Source of the DNA: Planctomycetia bacterium
Lineage (GTDB): Bacteria > Planctomycetota > PLA2 > JAEUHO01
Assembly (NCBI GenBank): GCA_016795345.1
Contig: JAEUHO010000347.1
Location: 1-34,518 of the forward strand
DNA: 34,518 nucleotides
Direction: 5' to 3'
Numbering within the stretch: the stretch's first letter is position 1; each line of letters begins with the position of its first letter. Below the pieces are notes generated by a model, which was given only the letters and a program-made list of their open reading frames with translations, was not told the DNA's origin and did no database searches. The position numbers and the translations under genes are program-made. This document shows positions 13,869 through 22,090 of this stretch, one piece after another.

Positions 13869-15485
13869 TCAGAACTCGAACCGGGCGCCGGCCTGGACGG
13901 TGACGAAGGTGTCCACGTCGTCGTCCTCGAGGCGCACGGACAGGTCGAACTTCCAGCGCCCCCACGGGGCGTAGGTGGCCTTCACGTACCCGTTCCACGA
14001 GTCGAAGCGCTCGCTGGCGGTGTACAGGTCGGTCCGGTAGAGCGAGTAGTCGATGCCGCCGACGAGCTTGAACACGTCGCTCGGCTGGTACCGGGCCTCG
14101 AAGGCGCCGGCGAACGTGTCCTCGTCGTCCGACACCCAGTAGTCGGCGGTCACCGAGAACGACCAGCAGGTGCGCGGCCAGCCCTCGACGGCGAGGGTGG
14201 CGAAGAACCGCCCGAACTCGCGGTTGAAGGCGCCCTCGTCGTCGTCGTCGTAGAGCGCGCGGCCGGTGGCGCCGACCTCGACGGTCGTGCAGTCCGACAG
14301 CGACTTGGCGACGGCGAAGTGCGCGTCCCAGAAGGGCTGCAGCGTCTCCTCGATCGCGTAGTACGGGTCGAGGTCGTAGACGAGGGCGTTCTCCTCCTCG
14401 AGCTGCGTGCGGAACGAGCCGCGGAACGTCGCGTTGAGCCGCGGCGAGAACCCGGTGCCGGACAGGCCGAGCTCGCGGGGGTCGTCGTCCACCTGCTGGT
14501 ACCACAGCCGCGCGTTCGTCCACTCGCTGATGCGCTGGCGCAGCTCGGCGGTGATCAGGTTGTTCGTCGGCCGGCCGTAGAACTCGTTCTCGTCCTCGAC
14601 GTAGACCCAGTCGAGGCCGAAGTCGCCGCCGCGCCAGGGCCGCAGCGCGATCCCGGCGCCGCCGATGAAGTCGCCCTCGGGCGAGGCCTCGTAGATGTGG
14701 GCCGGGACGCCGGCGAACGCCGACGCCTGGAACTCGGCGCACCCGGCGGGCGCGGTGCGGACGTGCACGCCGTCCACGAGGAACGGGTACCCGCCGTCCA
14801 CGTCCTGCCGGCCGACGCGCACGCGCTCGAGGAAGCCGCCCGCGAACCGGTAGCTCGCGTACAGGTGGTAGAGCCGCCCCGTGACCGCGGAGTCGAACGT
14901 GTCGTCGACGCCGTCGAAGACGTAGAAGCCGCTGTTGTCCTGGTCGCCGTCGAGGTCCTCGGCGAGCCGGCCGTAGAACGAGCCGGACCACCCGAGGTCG
15001 CTGTCCTTGCGGTAGGTGACCGTCCCGTACTCGTACAGGTCGTTGTCGCTCTCGCCGTCGCCGCTGCGGGAGCGGAACCGGATCGCGATCGAGCCGTGGA
15101 AGCAGCACGGCTCCGTCCACGGCCGGACCGCGACCGGCGCGTCGGCCGGGAGCACGCCCGCGACGGCCGACTTCTCGGCCGCCGTCGGCGCCGGCGGCGG
15201 CGTCGGCTTCGGGACGTCGGCCGGCAGCACCTCCGGCTTCGGCGCGTCGGCGGGCTTGGCCTCCGCGGGGGGCGGCGGCTCCGTGGCCGGCGCAGGCGAC
15301 TCGGCGCCCGACACCCCGGCCGCCGGCGCCGCGGGAGCGGACGGCGGCGCCGGCGGTTCGGCAGCGGGCGCTGCCGGAGCGGCCGGCGGAGGCGGCGCGT
15401 CCTCGGCGCGGGCGGTCCCGGCGCCGGACACGAGCACGACGGCCCCGAGGACCGCCGCGCACCAACGACGTGTTGTCGAACCCAT
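13869..15485 (-). CDS. Outer-membrane beta-barrel protein, putative porin partner of the 15-heme cytochrome
   Basis: 538 aa. Signal peptide MGSTTRRWCAAVLGAVVLVSGAGTARA, probably cleaved before EDAPPPP. Then about 100 residues of Pro/Ala-rich linker (to about 130), then about 400 residues of alternating amphipathic strands (SIAIRFRSRS, WSGSFYGRLAED, HLYASYRFAGG, FDLSVRLED). The last residues, VTVQAGARFEF, carry the terminal Phe recognised by the BAM machinery. The closely linked 15-heme gene points to a porin-cytochrome conduit. The barrel domain is much smaller than MtrB (about 26 strands), so 16-20 strands are more likely here; this is an estimate. GGAGGG lies about 13 nt before ATG 15485; a GTG one codon earlier is an alternative. 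Homology to MtrB/PioB could not be established by eye. Confidence 0.8.
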   Translation of the reverse strand: MGSTTRRWCAAVLGAVVLVSGAGTARAEDAPPPPAAPAAPAAEPPAPPSAPAAPAAGVSGAESPAPATEPPPPAEAKPADAPKPEVLPADVPKPTPPPAPTAAEKSAVAGVLPADAPVAVRPWTEPCCFHGSIAIRFRSRSGDGESDNDLYEYGTVTYRKDSDLGWSGSFYGRLAEDLDGDQDNSGFYVFDGVDDTFDSAVTGRLYHLYASYRFAGGFLERVRVGRQDVDGGYPFLVDGVHVRTAPAGCAEFQASAFAGVPAHIYEASPEGDFIGGAGIALRPWRGGDFGLDWVYVEDENEFYGRPTNNLITAELRQRISEWTNARLWYQQVDDDPRELGLSGTGFSPRLNATFRGSFRTQLEEENALVYDLDPYYAIEETLQPFWDAHFAVAKSLSDCTTVEVGATGRALYDDDDEGAFNREFGRFFATLAVEGWPRTCWSFSVTADYWVSDDEDTFAGAFEARYQPSDVFKLVGGIDYSLYRTDLYTASERFDSWNGYVKATYAPWGRWKFDLSVRLEDDDVDTFVTVQAGARFEF

Positions 15486-15507
15486 CACGAGCCGAACCCT
15501 CCCTCCC

Positions 15508-15534
15508 ACCCGAACCCGAACGCACCCGAACCCG
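15508..15534 (-). repeat. Direct repeat in the leader of the barrel gene
   Basis: ACCCGAACCCG occurs at 15508-15518 and 15524-15534, 16 bp apart start to start, just upstream of the ribosome-binding region of the barrel gene. It could be a regulator site or simple low-complexity sequence. Confidence 0.35.
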
Positions 15535-15657
15535 CGGACGACGGCCGCTCCCCGACGGAGCGCGGCCGACCCGCGGCACATGCCGACGGCGGGGGACCCT
15601 CCCAGGACCCCCGCCGCCGGGCTCCGAACGACCGACGATCGACGAACCGTGGCCCGG

Positions 15658-15686
15658 CACCCGTCCCGCCGGTGGCGGGACGGGTG
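15658..15686. terminator. Hairpin after the c554-like gene
   Basis: A perfect 13-bp stem, CACCCGTCCCGCC (15658-15670) and GGCGGGACGGGTG (15674-15686), with a 3-nt loop, 9 nt past the c554-like stop on the minus strand. It suggests that the barrel/15-heme operon is transcribed separately. Confidence 0.65.
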
Positions 15687-15695
15687 GGCCGGGGG

Positions 15696-16337
15696 CTAGT
15701 GCTGGCCCTTCAGCGGGACGTGATCGTGGATCTTGTCCTTCGCGTCCTTGGCCTTCTCGAAGTCGAAGGCGTAGTCCTTCGGCATCGTGGGGCACTCCTT
15801 GACGTGGCAGGGCATGCACGTCTCGGCCTTCGGGATCACGGCGCCGAGCTTCTCGATCTCCGCGCGCTTGAAGTCGGGGTGATCCTTCTTGTACGGGCCG
15901 TACAGGCTGCCCGGGCCGTGGCAGGCCTCGCACGTCACGCCCTGGTTGAGCTTCATGCGCTCTTCCTCGGCGGGCGTGCAGGCGGCGCCGGCGGCGGGCG
16001 GGGCCGGGTACCCGGACTCGGTGCCGTAGCCCGTGGTGTGGCACTTCAGGCACTTCGGGTCCTTCGTGTAGTCGGCCTTGGGGTCGAGGCCGCCCGCCGT
16101 CTTCTTCTCGGCGGCGACGTCGGGCTTCAGGCTCTCGAACGTCTTGGCCATGCCCGTCTTCTTCCACGACGAGTGCTGCTTGAAGTGGCACTTCTTGCAG
16201 GCGTCGGCACCGACGTAAGCAGGCTTGGGGTCGTCGGCCTGGGCCGTCGGGCGGGTCGAGAGCAGACCGCCGACGAGCCCGGCCGTCGCGATCACGCTCG
16301 CGACGAGCCAGAAGGAGCGCACCGAGGGATGACGCAT
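15696..16337 (-). CDS. Tetraheme cytochrome c554-like protein, periplasmic
   Basis: 213 aa with a signal peptide (1 to about 34, ending TAQA/DD). Four CXXCH sites: CKKCH (47-51), CLKCH (96-100), CEACH (136-140), CMPCH (174-178). The start of the mature protein, YVGADACKKCHFKQHSSWKKTGMAKTFE, is the family signature of cytochrome c554 (Nitrosomonas-type, also tetraheme and of similar length). The family carries electrons in the periplasm and some members reduce nitrogen oxides. Here, between a quinol-oxidising membrane cytochrome and an outer-membrane conduit, a shuttle role is likely. Two further cysteines (120, 182) are not in heme motifs. ATG 16337 has GGAG just upstream. It probably has its own promoter and terminator. 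Confidence 0.88.
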   Translation of the reverse strand: MRHPSVRSFWLVASVIATAGLVGGLLSTRPTAQADDPKPAYVGADACKKCHFKQHSSWKKTGMAKTFESLKPDVAAEKKTAGGLDPKADYTKDPKCLKCHTTGYGTESGYPAPPAAGAACTPAEEERMKLNQGVTCEACHGPGSLYGPYKKDHPDFKRAEIEKLGAVIPKAETCMPCHVKECPTMPKDYAFDFEKAKDAKDKIHDHVPLKGQH

Positions 16338-16406
16338 GGAGATCTCCGAGGCCCGGCCCGGTCGCCGGCGGCGTTCGCTCGCGCCGGGGACCGTCGGGCC
16401 CTACGA

Positions 16407-16412
16407 ATCCTA
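16407..16412 (-). promoter_or_regulatory. -10-like TAGGAT upstream of the c554-like gene
   Basis: TAGGAT on the minus strand, in an A/T-richer patch with GTTTTCC about 16-20 bp further upstream, gives a leader of about 65 nt to ATG 16337. The hexamer recurs before other minus-strand genes of the window. Confidence 0.35.
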
Positions 16413-16528
16413 CATCGGTCGTGGGTCGGAAAACGAGAGGCGTCGCGCCCCACGACCCCGCGAACGAAGGGCCGTAAGACGCGAATCAGGCATGGTTTCA
16501 GTACGTAGTTCCGATTTCCCCCCGGGGG

Positions 16529-18676
16529 TCAGGTGACGAGGCCGTAGATCATGAGCGCGAGGAGCGCGAGCGCGATCGAGAGCATCGTGCCGCCGACCAC
16601 GTAGGCGCGTCGGACGAGGCCCGCGTCCGGGGCGGGCAGGGCCTCGCGGTCGAGGCGCCCGTCGGCCTTCATCCGCTCGTACTCGGCGGGCCGCTCGAGC
16701 CTCAGCTCCTCCTCGGGGATGCGGCCCGTGAAGATGATCGGGTCGAGCGGGAACTTCCCGGGCCGCAGGTTGGCGTGGAAGAAGTGCACGCTGAAGATGA
16801 AGCCCGTCGCGAGGAGGGCCTCGTAGCTGTGGAGGATGTGGGCGAGGTTGACCGCCCAGCCCGGCAGCACGGCGGTGGACGCGATCGGGAACCACATGAT
16901 CAGGCCGGTGATGCCGATGAAGCCGACGCCCCACACCTCGGCCCAGAAGTCGAACTTCTCCCAGTAGGTCCACCGGTCGAAGTGCGGCCGCTGGCCGCCC
17001 TTGAAGAACCAGCGGAAGTTCGCGCGCACGTCCTGGACGTCCTTCCACCGCGGCAGCATCGTGTGCGGGCCCTTGAAGAGGCCCTTCTCGCCGCGCAGCA
17101 TGCGGCGGGCGATGTGCACGAGGTAGACGGCGAAGTACGCGAACGTGACCACGCCGCCGAGGCGGTGCAGGAACCGGACCGAGGCCGGCCCGCCGAGCAG
17201 CCCGTACAACGTGTGCCCCCACGCGGTGTCGTGGAACCGCAGCGGCATGCCCGTCAGCGCCAGCAGCAGGAACGTCGACGCCACCGTCATGTGGAGGATG
17301 CGGTAGAAGGGCGGCCACCGCTGGTACCACCGGCCGCCGAGGTGGCTGTGGTGGGGCATGGGCTCGCGGATCGCGCGGAAGAACCAGAGCAGGATGTGCA
17401 GGCCCGCGAGGCACCACACGACGACGATCAGGGTCGTCATGATCGTGCGGGCCCAGTAGAGGACGGGCCACTTCTCCTTGTCGTCGGGGTTCGCGTGCAC
17501 GGCATAGGTCGCGAACGCGTCCGTCGCGCCCGGGTGGCACGTCGCGCACGTCTTCGTGCGCGGCCCCGGGTGGTGCACCGACGACCTCGGGTCGGACGTC
17601 GGGAGGATGTCGTGGGCCGTGTGGCAGTCGGTGCACGACGCCACGCCGCCGCCGCCGAGGTCGGAGACGCGGCCGTGGTAGGTGTTGCGGTACGAGCCGA
17701 GCTTCGACTCGTGGCACTCGCCGCAGGTGTCCATCACCTGGCGCTTGAAGTCGGCCTCGGTGAGCGGGTCGCGGACGTGGTGAGGCTTGTGGCAGGTCGT
17801 GCAGGTCGCGGGCTCCTTGCCCACGGCGTTCTTGTCGGTCGCGTGCCGGGCCGTCGTCCCGTGCACGCTCCGCTGGTACTGCGCGAGGACGCCGGCGTGG
17901 CACTTCCCGCACGTCGCGCTGACGTTGTCGGGGTGCACCGGCGAGGCGGCGTCCTTGACGCCCACCACCTTGTGGCCGCCGTGGCACGTGACGCAGGTCG
18001 CGGTGACCACCAGGCCCGACTTCAGCAGGCCCCGGCTGTGCGTGTCGTCGGTGTACCGCTCGGCCATCAGCTTCGCGACCTCGGCGTCGCCGCGGGCGTC
18101 GGGCGCGAAGTGGCACGAACCGCACGTGAGCGGCACGTTGAGCGGGTACAGGCGCGAGGCCGGGTCCGTCGACTTGCGGATGTCGTGCGCGGGGCCGTGG
18201 CACGCGACGCACGAGGGCGCGCGGCGCTCGGCGGGCGGGGGCTTCTCGCCCTCGGGCGGCAGCTCGGCGGCCTTCTTGTGCGACGACTCGAGGACCTGGG
18301 CGGCCTCCTTGTCGTGGCACTCCGCGCAGCCGACGGTCTTCGCCTCCTTCGAGTGCGGCGCGGTCTCGAAGTCGAAATGGCACTCGGTGCAGTCCTTCTT
18401 GCCGTGCACCGACGCCGCGTGGGCCTTCGGGTCGACGAGGTGCTTCCCGGCCTTCGCGGGGTCGGCGTGGCACGCGAGGCAGCCGTCGTTCGGCGACGGC
18501 TTCGCCGGCGCGGCCGGCGGCGCGTCGTCGTCGCCGGCGCGCGCGAGGGCGCCGCGCACCGACGCGGCGACGATTGCGACGAGGAACACGAGCAGCCCCG
18601 CGCCCCACGCCCGCCGCGCGCGCCCGCCCCGTCCCGTCGCGCCCCCCGCCGCCGACCCGGTCACGCGTCCGCCCAT
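16529..18676 (-). CDS. Undecaheme c-type / cytochrome b membrane fusion, CbcL-like quinol oxidoreductase
   Basis: 715 aa from ATG 18676 (GGGAGG about 8 nt upstream). An N-terminal membrane anchor (about 25-45) is followed by a periplasmic domain with 11 CXXCH sites (66-381). The membrane domain has helices near 411-433, 457-479, 504-525, 581-600, 611-633 and 689-713. Conserved His in RILHMTV, RFLHRLGG, YLVHIARR and NLAHILHSYEA could ligate b-hemes. WTYWEKFDFWAEVWG is typical of formate dehydrogenase gamma / hydrogenase cytochrome b proteins. Fusion of a multiheme c domain to such a diheme b domain is the plan of Geobacter CbcL (nine c-hemes), which takes electrons from menaquinol for metal reduction. 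By analogy it would move electrons from the quinol pool to periplasmic cytochromes. It could instead serve a hydrogenase- or formate-like donor, but no such genes are nearby. Confidence 0.85.
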   Translation of the reverse strand: MGGRVTGSAAGGATGRGGRARRAWGAGLLVFLVAIVAASVRGALARAGDDDAPPAAPAKPSPNDGCLACHADPAKAGKHLVDPKAHAASVHGKKDCTECHFDFETAPHSKEAKTVGCAECHDKEAAQVLESSHKKAAELPPEGEKPPPAERRAPSCVACHGPAHDIRKSTDPASRLYPLNVPLTCGSCHFAPDARGDAEVAKLMAERYTDDTHSRGLLKSGLVVTATCVTCHGGHKVVGVKDAASPVHPDNVSATCGKCHAGVLAQYQRSVHGTTARHATDKNAVGKEPATCTTCHKPHHVRDPLTEADFKRQVMDTCGECHESKLGSYRNTYHGRVSDLGGGGVASCTDCHTAHDILPTSDPRSSVHHPGPRTKTCATCHPGATDAFATYAVHANPDDKEKWPVLYWARTIMTTLIVVVWCLAGLHILLWFFRAIREPMPHHSHLGGRWYQRWPPFYRILHMTVASTFLLLALTGMPLRFHDTAWGHTLYGLLGGPASVRFLHRLGGVVTFAYFAVYLVHIARRMLRGEKGLFKGPHTMLPRWKDVQDVRANFRWFFKGGQRPHFDRWTYWEKFDFWAEVWGVGFIGITGLIMWFPIASTAVLPGWAVNLAHILHSYEALLATGFIFSVHFFHANLRPGKFPLDPIIFTGRIPEEELRLERPAEYERMKADGRLDREALPAPDAGLVRRAYVVGGTMLSIALALLALMIYGLVT

Positions 18677-18807
18677 GGCGCACCTCCCGCGAGCGGGGCC
18701 GGCCGCGCCGTCGCGTCTCGGGACGCTCGGGCCGCCACGGTCGGCGCGCGCTCGCCGTTCCCGCGCGTCGCGCGCGACCTCGGTCGCGCGCGGCCCACGG
18801 GAGTCGG

Positions 18808-18813
18808 AGTATA
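18808..18813 (-). promoter_or_regulatory. -10-like TATACT upstream of the CbcL-like gene
   Basis: TATACT (18813-18808, minus strand) is five of six to TATAAT and stands out in the GC-rich context. It lies about 130 nt before ATG 18676 and just beyond the terminator hairpin of the ccsA gene. No good -35 was found. Confidence 0.4.
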
Positions 18814-18835
18814 GGCCTCGAACCGCTGCGCGCTG

Positions 18836-18860
18836 CCGCGGGAACCGAGCGTTCCCGCGG
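18836..18860. terminator. Terminator hairpin abutting the ccsA stop codon
   Basis: A perfect 10-bp stem, CCGCGGGAAC (18836-18845) and GTTCCCGCGG (18851-18860), with a 5-nt loop, starting at the base next to the stop codon (18861-18863, minus strand). It separates the maturation operon from the CbcL-like gene. Confidence 0.65.
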
Positions 18861-20867
18861 TCAGGACGTCGTGGAGGCCGAAGCCCCGCTTCCACGACGG
18901 AAGAGGTACGAGAAGCCCGCCGCGAGGACGAGCGCCTCGACCACGTAGAAGATCGTGAGCGTCGTGATCACGCCCTGCGTGAAACCGTACGCGTGGAGTC
19001 CGATGCCGAGGTGATTCACGTGCCACCACGAGAAGGCGACGATCGTGCCCTGCGCGATCGTGGCCATCGCGATGCCGAAGGTCTTCAGGTAGCCGCCGAG
19101 CCGCCCGTGCAGGATCGCGAGCTGCGCGAGGCAGATCATGAGGGCGCCGTTCTCCTTGGGGTCCCAGCCCCAGAAGCGGCCCCACGAGTCGTTGGCCCAG
19201 ATGCCGCCGAGGATGGTCCCGACGACGCTGAAGAGGAGGCCGAACGCGAGCATCCCGTACGTCATCTTCCCGGCCGACCGGTAGAACGCCTCGTCGCCGG
19301 CCCGCAGGCCGAACGTGCGCCCGAGGACCGTCACGTGCGCCAGGGCTGCGGCGACGAGGCCGCCCGTGTACCCGATGGCGATGCACGTCACGTGCAGCGT
19401 GAGCCAGTAGTTCGTGTCGAGCACGGCCACCAGCTGCGGCATGGTGTCCTCGCCCTTCAGCGACTCGTAGCTGTTCGCGAGCATGAGGCCCAGCGCCCCG
19501 AGGACGGGGGCGAGCGTCAGCGCGATCCCGCGCCGGTCGAACAGCTCGGCCACCGCGCACGCGGCGACGCCGAGGGCCGAGATGAAGAGCACCGTCTCGT
19601 ACAGCGTGCTGATGGGCGGGCGCTCGCGCAGGATGCAGCGCATCCAGATGCCGGCGACCTGCAGCACCAGCGCGGCGAGCAGCACGGTCCACGCGGCGCC
19701 CCGGACCCAGCGGTTGCGCACAAGCCACCCCGCCGCGACCAGGAGGAACGCGAGGATGTAGAGCCCCGCGCCGCGGTGGAACGGGTCGAGGCGGTTGAGC
19801 GACACCTCGAGGGGGATCTTCTCGTACTCGCCGCGCGTGCGGGTCATGCGCTCGGCCGTCGCCGCGACGTCGCGCAGGTGCGCGACGAACGCCGCGCGGT
19901 CGCCGACCGACCCGCCCATGCCCGCCAGGCCGAGCATCAGGGCCTGGATCTCGGGCGGCAGCGTGATGCCCTCGGTGACCGCCTGCAGCGCCTCGCCCGG
20001 CGTGAACCACGTCTCCTGCTCCGAGACGGGCCCGGGCGGCGGGATCATCGCCACGGCGTTCGAGGCCTCGGCCAGCTCGCGCAGGCGCGCGAGGAGGCTC
20101 GCGACGCCGGGGTCCGACGCGACGGGGCCGGCGCCGCCGCCGTGGGGGTCGCCGCGCGGGAGCACCCGCGACAGCGACGGCGCGCGCGCCAGCACGTCGG
20201 CCACGCGCACGCGCTCCTTGCCGTCGAACACCGCCTTGAGCGCGGGCGACGCCGACACGTCGAGCTCGGCGCGGCCGAAGTCGACGAGGTGCGAGAGCCG
20301 CTCGAACGTCGTCGTGCCGCGGTAGAGGTCGACGACGCCGTGCTGGACGGGCGTCAGCCCCTTCGCGTCCTTCTTCATGTAGACGAGCGCCAGCTCGCGC
20401 AGCTTGGCGGCCGCGGGCCGGAGCGCGGCGTACGAGTACAGGTCGCGCTTCTTCTTGCCCTCGTGGGCGAGGCCCACCGCGTCGAGCACCTCGTCGTTCT
20501 CGACGAGGAAACACGGGTGCGTCTCGGCGACCGACGGCCGGAACACCACGTCGAGCAGCCACGCCGTCGGCGTCAGCTTCTCGCCCGCGGCGTCCTTGGC
20601 CGAGCGCTTGTGGGCGATGCCGAGCAGCGTGTACGTCGCGAACGTGTCGAGCGGCTTCACGCGGCCGCCGTCCTGCACGGGCAGGCGCGCCGCGAGGTCG
20701 AGGACCTCGTCGCTCCACGGCCCGGCGCCGGCGCCCGAGGGCGCGGGCGCGGCGGGGCCGTCGGCGGCGGCGCGGCCCGCGAGGAGCGGCGACGCGAGGC
20801 CCGCGACGAGCACGAGGACCAGCGCGGCGACGGTCGCGGGGCGGCGGAGGGCGGGCGGACGGGTCAT
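18861..20867 (-). CDS. ccsA: Cytochrome c biogenesis protein CcsA (ResC), long form
   Basis: 668 aa. System II heme-handling protein: with ResB it delivers heme to the periplasm and attaches it to CXXCH apocytochromes. The C-terminal membrane half has the WWD heme-binding signature (IWANDSWGRFWGWDPKENG, near 560-578) and candidate flanking His residues (TLHVTC near 492, WHVNH near 615). The N-terminal 390 residues are a signal peptide plus a large periplasmic domain beginning LPVQDGGRVKPLDTFATYTL, which makes the protein nearly twice the classic CcsA length. Similar long forms are known in several Gram-negative phyla. It starts inside the resB stop (ATGA overlap), so translation is probably coupled. 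It would serve the roughly 50 heme sites encoded downstream. Confidence 0.92.
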   Translation of the reverse strand: MTRPPALRRPATVAALVLVLVAGLASPLLAGRAAADGPAAPAPSGAGAGPWSDEVLDLAARLPVQDGGRVKPLDTFATYTLLGIAHKRSAKDAAGEKLTPTAWLLDVVFRPSVAETHPCFLVENDEVLDAVGLAHEGKKKRDLYSYAALRPAAAKLRELALVYMKKDAKGLTPVQHGVVDLYRGTTTFERLSHLVDFGRAELDVSASPALKAVFDGKERVRVADVLARAPSLSRVLPRGDPHGGGAGPVASDPGVASLLARLRELAEASNAVAMIPPPGPVSEQETWFTPGEALQAVTEGITLPPEIQALMLGLAGMGGSVGDRAAFVAHLRDVAATAERMTRTRGEYEKIPLEVSLNRLDPFHRGAGLYILAFLLVAAGWLVRNRWVRGAAWTVLLAALVLQVAGIWMRCILRERPPISTLYETVLFISALGVAACAVAELFDRRGIALTLAPVLGALGLMLANSYESLKGEDTMPQLVAVLDTNYWLTLHVTCIAIGYTGGLVAAALAHVTVLGRTFGLRAGDEAFYRSAGKMTYGMLAFGLLFSVVGTILGGIWANDSWGRFWGWDPKENGALMICLAQLAILHGRLGGYLKTFGIAMATIAQGTIVAFSWWHVNHLGIGLHAYGFTQGVITTLTIFYVVEALVLAAGFSYLFRRGSGASASTTS

Positions 20868-22090
20868 GCGGCGCTCCCGGCGGCGGCGCGACGACGCGAC
20901 TCGCGCGCGATGTAGCGGACGAACTTGAACACCACGAAGTGGACGAAGAGCCCGAGCGCGATCACGTAGCAGGCGTACTTGGGCACCTGGTCGCTCGGGT
21001 TGCGCACGACGGAGAAGGTCGAGAACAGCGGCGTGCCGGGCGCGGCGCCCTCGGGCCCCCAGCCGGACTGGTACAGCGTGTACCCGTGGTGGCGCAGGGG
21101 CGCGTTCATCGTGATGTGCGACGCGGCGTCCACGCCGTCCTCGGTGCGGGTGACGTACGACGAGAACCGGCGGGCCATCCCGATGCCCGGGTGGTCCTCC
21201 TTCACGAACCGGTCGAGCGTCACGCGGAACGGCAGGGTCCAGCGCACCTTGCGGAGCTCGACCTCGAAGCGGCGGCCGTCCTCCTCGTGCACCCACGGGA
21301 GGCCGTGCGCGCCCCACAGCAGCGTGCGCGCGCGGACGGACCCGCCGCCCTTCCCGGCGAGCCCGACGAGCGCCCCGGGCAGGTTGCGCTCGGCCTCCTT
21401 CTCGGGCTTGCGGGGGTCGAAGCGCCAGCCGTCCACCGCGTCGGCGCCGCCGGCGCGCGAGGGCTCGACGTTGCGGTGCCAGCGGCTCACGACGACGTCG
21501 AACGGGAGCCGCGCCGACGCGAAGCGCGCCGTGTCCTCGGGCTCGAGGTCCATCAGCCGGCGCGCCGGGAGCACGAACTCCGTGGCGGCCCCGCCGTCCT
21601 TGCGCTCGCGGACGACGATCTCCCAGTCGTGGTAGCTCGCGAACTCGTCCGACGACTGGCCCTCCATGAGGGTCATCTGCCCCTTGTCGGAGAGCAGCCA
21701 CTCGACGTAGCTGCCGGCGAGCAGCAGGAGGATGCCGAGGTGCGCCACGAGGATGCCCGCGGTCTCGTACCGCTTGCGCATCCGCACGACGCCGCCCACC
21801 ACCAGGTTGACCGCGAGGAGCGTGAGCACGGGCGTCGCGCCCGGCAACGGGATCGAGAGGAACCCGATGTCGTGGATCACGAACCACGACTCGAAGTACT
21901 TCACCTGCACGTCGAGGAGGCTCATGTGCGCCTGCTCGAGCGTCCCGAAGAACGTCAGCACGAGCAGCACGAGCAGCAGGGTGATCGCCAGGGCGTAGGA
22001 GCCCAGCGCGGCCACGACGCGTCGCGCGACGAGGGAGAGGGTGCCGGCGGCGGAGGTCGCCGGGGCGGCGGGGAGCGGGCCGTCACTCAC
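20864..22090 (-). CDS. resB: Cytochrome c biogenesis protein ResB (Ccs1)
   Basis: 408 aa. Partner of CcsA in system II. Three N-terminal membrane helices (about 30-49, 80-103, 109-130; the third contains AHLGILLLLAG with a conserved-type His), a large periplasmic beta-rich domain (about 135-370) and a final helix (about 374-395). Segments typical of the family include FFGTLEQ, MNAPLRHHGYTLYQSGW and FSVVRNPSDQ. It starts at GTG 22090, eight bases inside the end of the preceding lipoprotein gene, and its stop overlaps the ccsA start by four bases, so the three genes form a tight operon. Role: holding or presenting apocytochrome and heme during ligation. Confidence 0.93.
   Translation of the reverse strand: MSDGPLPAAPATSAAGTLSLVARRVVAALGSYALAITLLLVLLVLTFFGTLEQAHMSLLDVQVKYFESWFVIHDIGFLSIPLPGATPVLTLLAVNLVVGGVVRMRKRYETAGILVAHLGILLLLAGSYVEWLLSDKGQMTLMEGQSSDEFASYHDWEIVVRERKDGGAATEFVLPARRLMDLEPEDTARFASARLPFDVVVSRWHRNVEPSRAGGADAVDGWRFDPRKPEKEAERNLPGALVGLAGKGGGSVRARTLLWGAHGLPWVHEEDGRRFEVELRKVRWTLPFRVTLDRFVKEDHPGIGMARRFSSYVTRTEDGVDAASHITMNAPLRHHGYTLYQSGWGPEGAAPGTPLFSTFSVVRNPSDQVPKYACYVIALGLFVHFVVFKFVRYIARESRRRAAAGSAA

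Noticed and set aside
13858-16191. Single giant frame joining c554-like, barrel and 15-heme regions on the minus strand
   Set aside because: Only the last 418 codons of that frame encode the cytochrome. The upstream part is out of frame with the real barrel and c554 genes.
15696-16337. NrfA-type nitrite reductase or NapC/NrfH assignment for the small tetraheme protein
   Set aside because: There is no CXXCK site and no N-terminal membrane anchor. The CKKCH...WKKTGMAKTFE start fits the c554 family instead.
16529-18676. Plain formate dehydrogenase gamma subunit
   Set aside because: The b domain is of that type, but 11 c-heme sites precede it in the same chain and no formate dehydrogenase or hydrogenase catalytic subunit is nearby.
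20868-21887. ccsA extended upstream over resB
   Set aside because: The sequence there is ResB in another frame. The ATGA overlap at 20864-20867 gives a natural coupled start.
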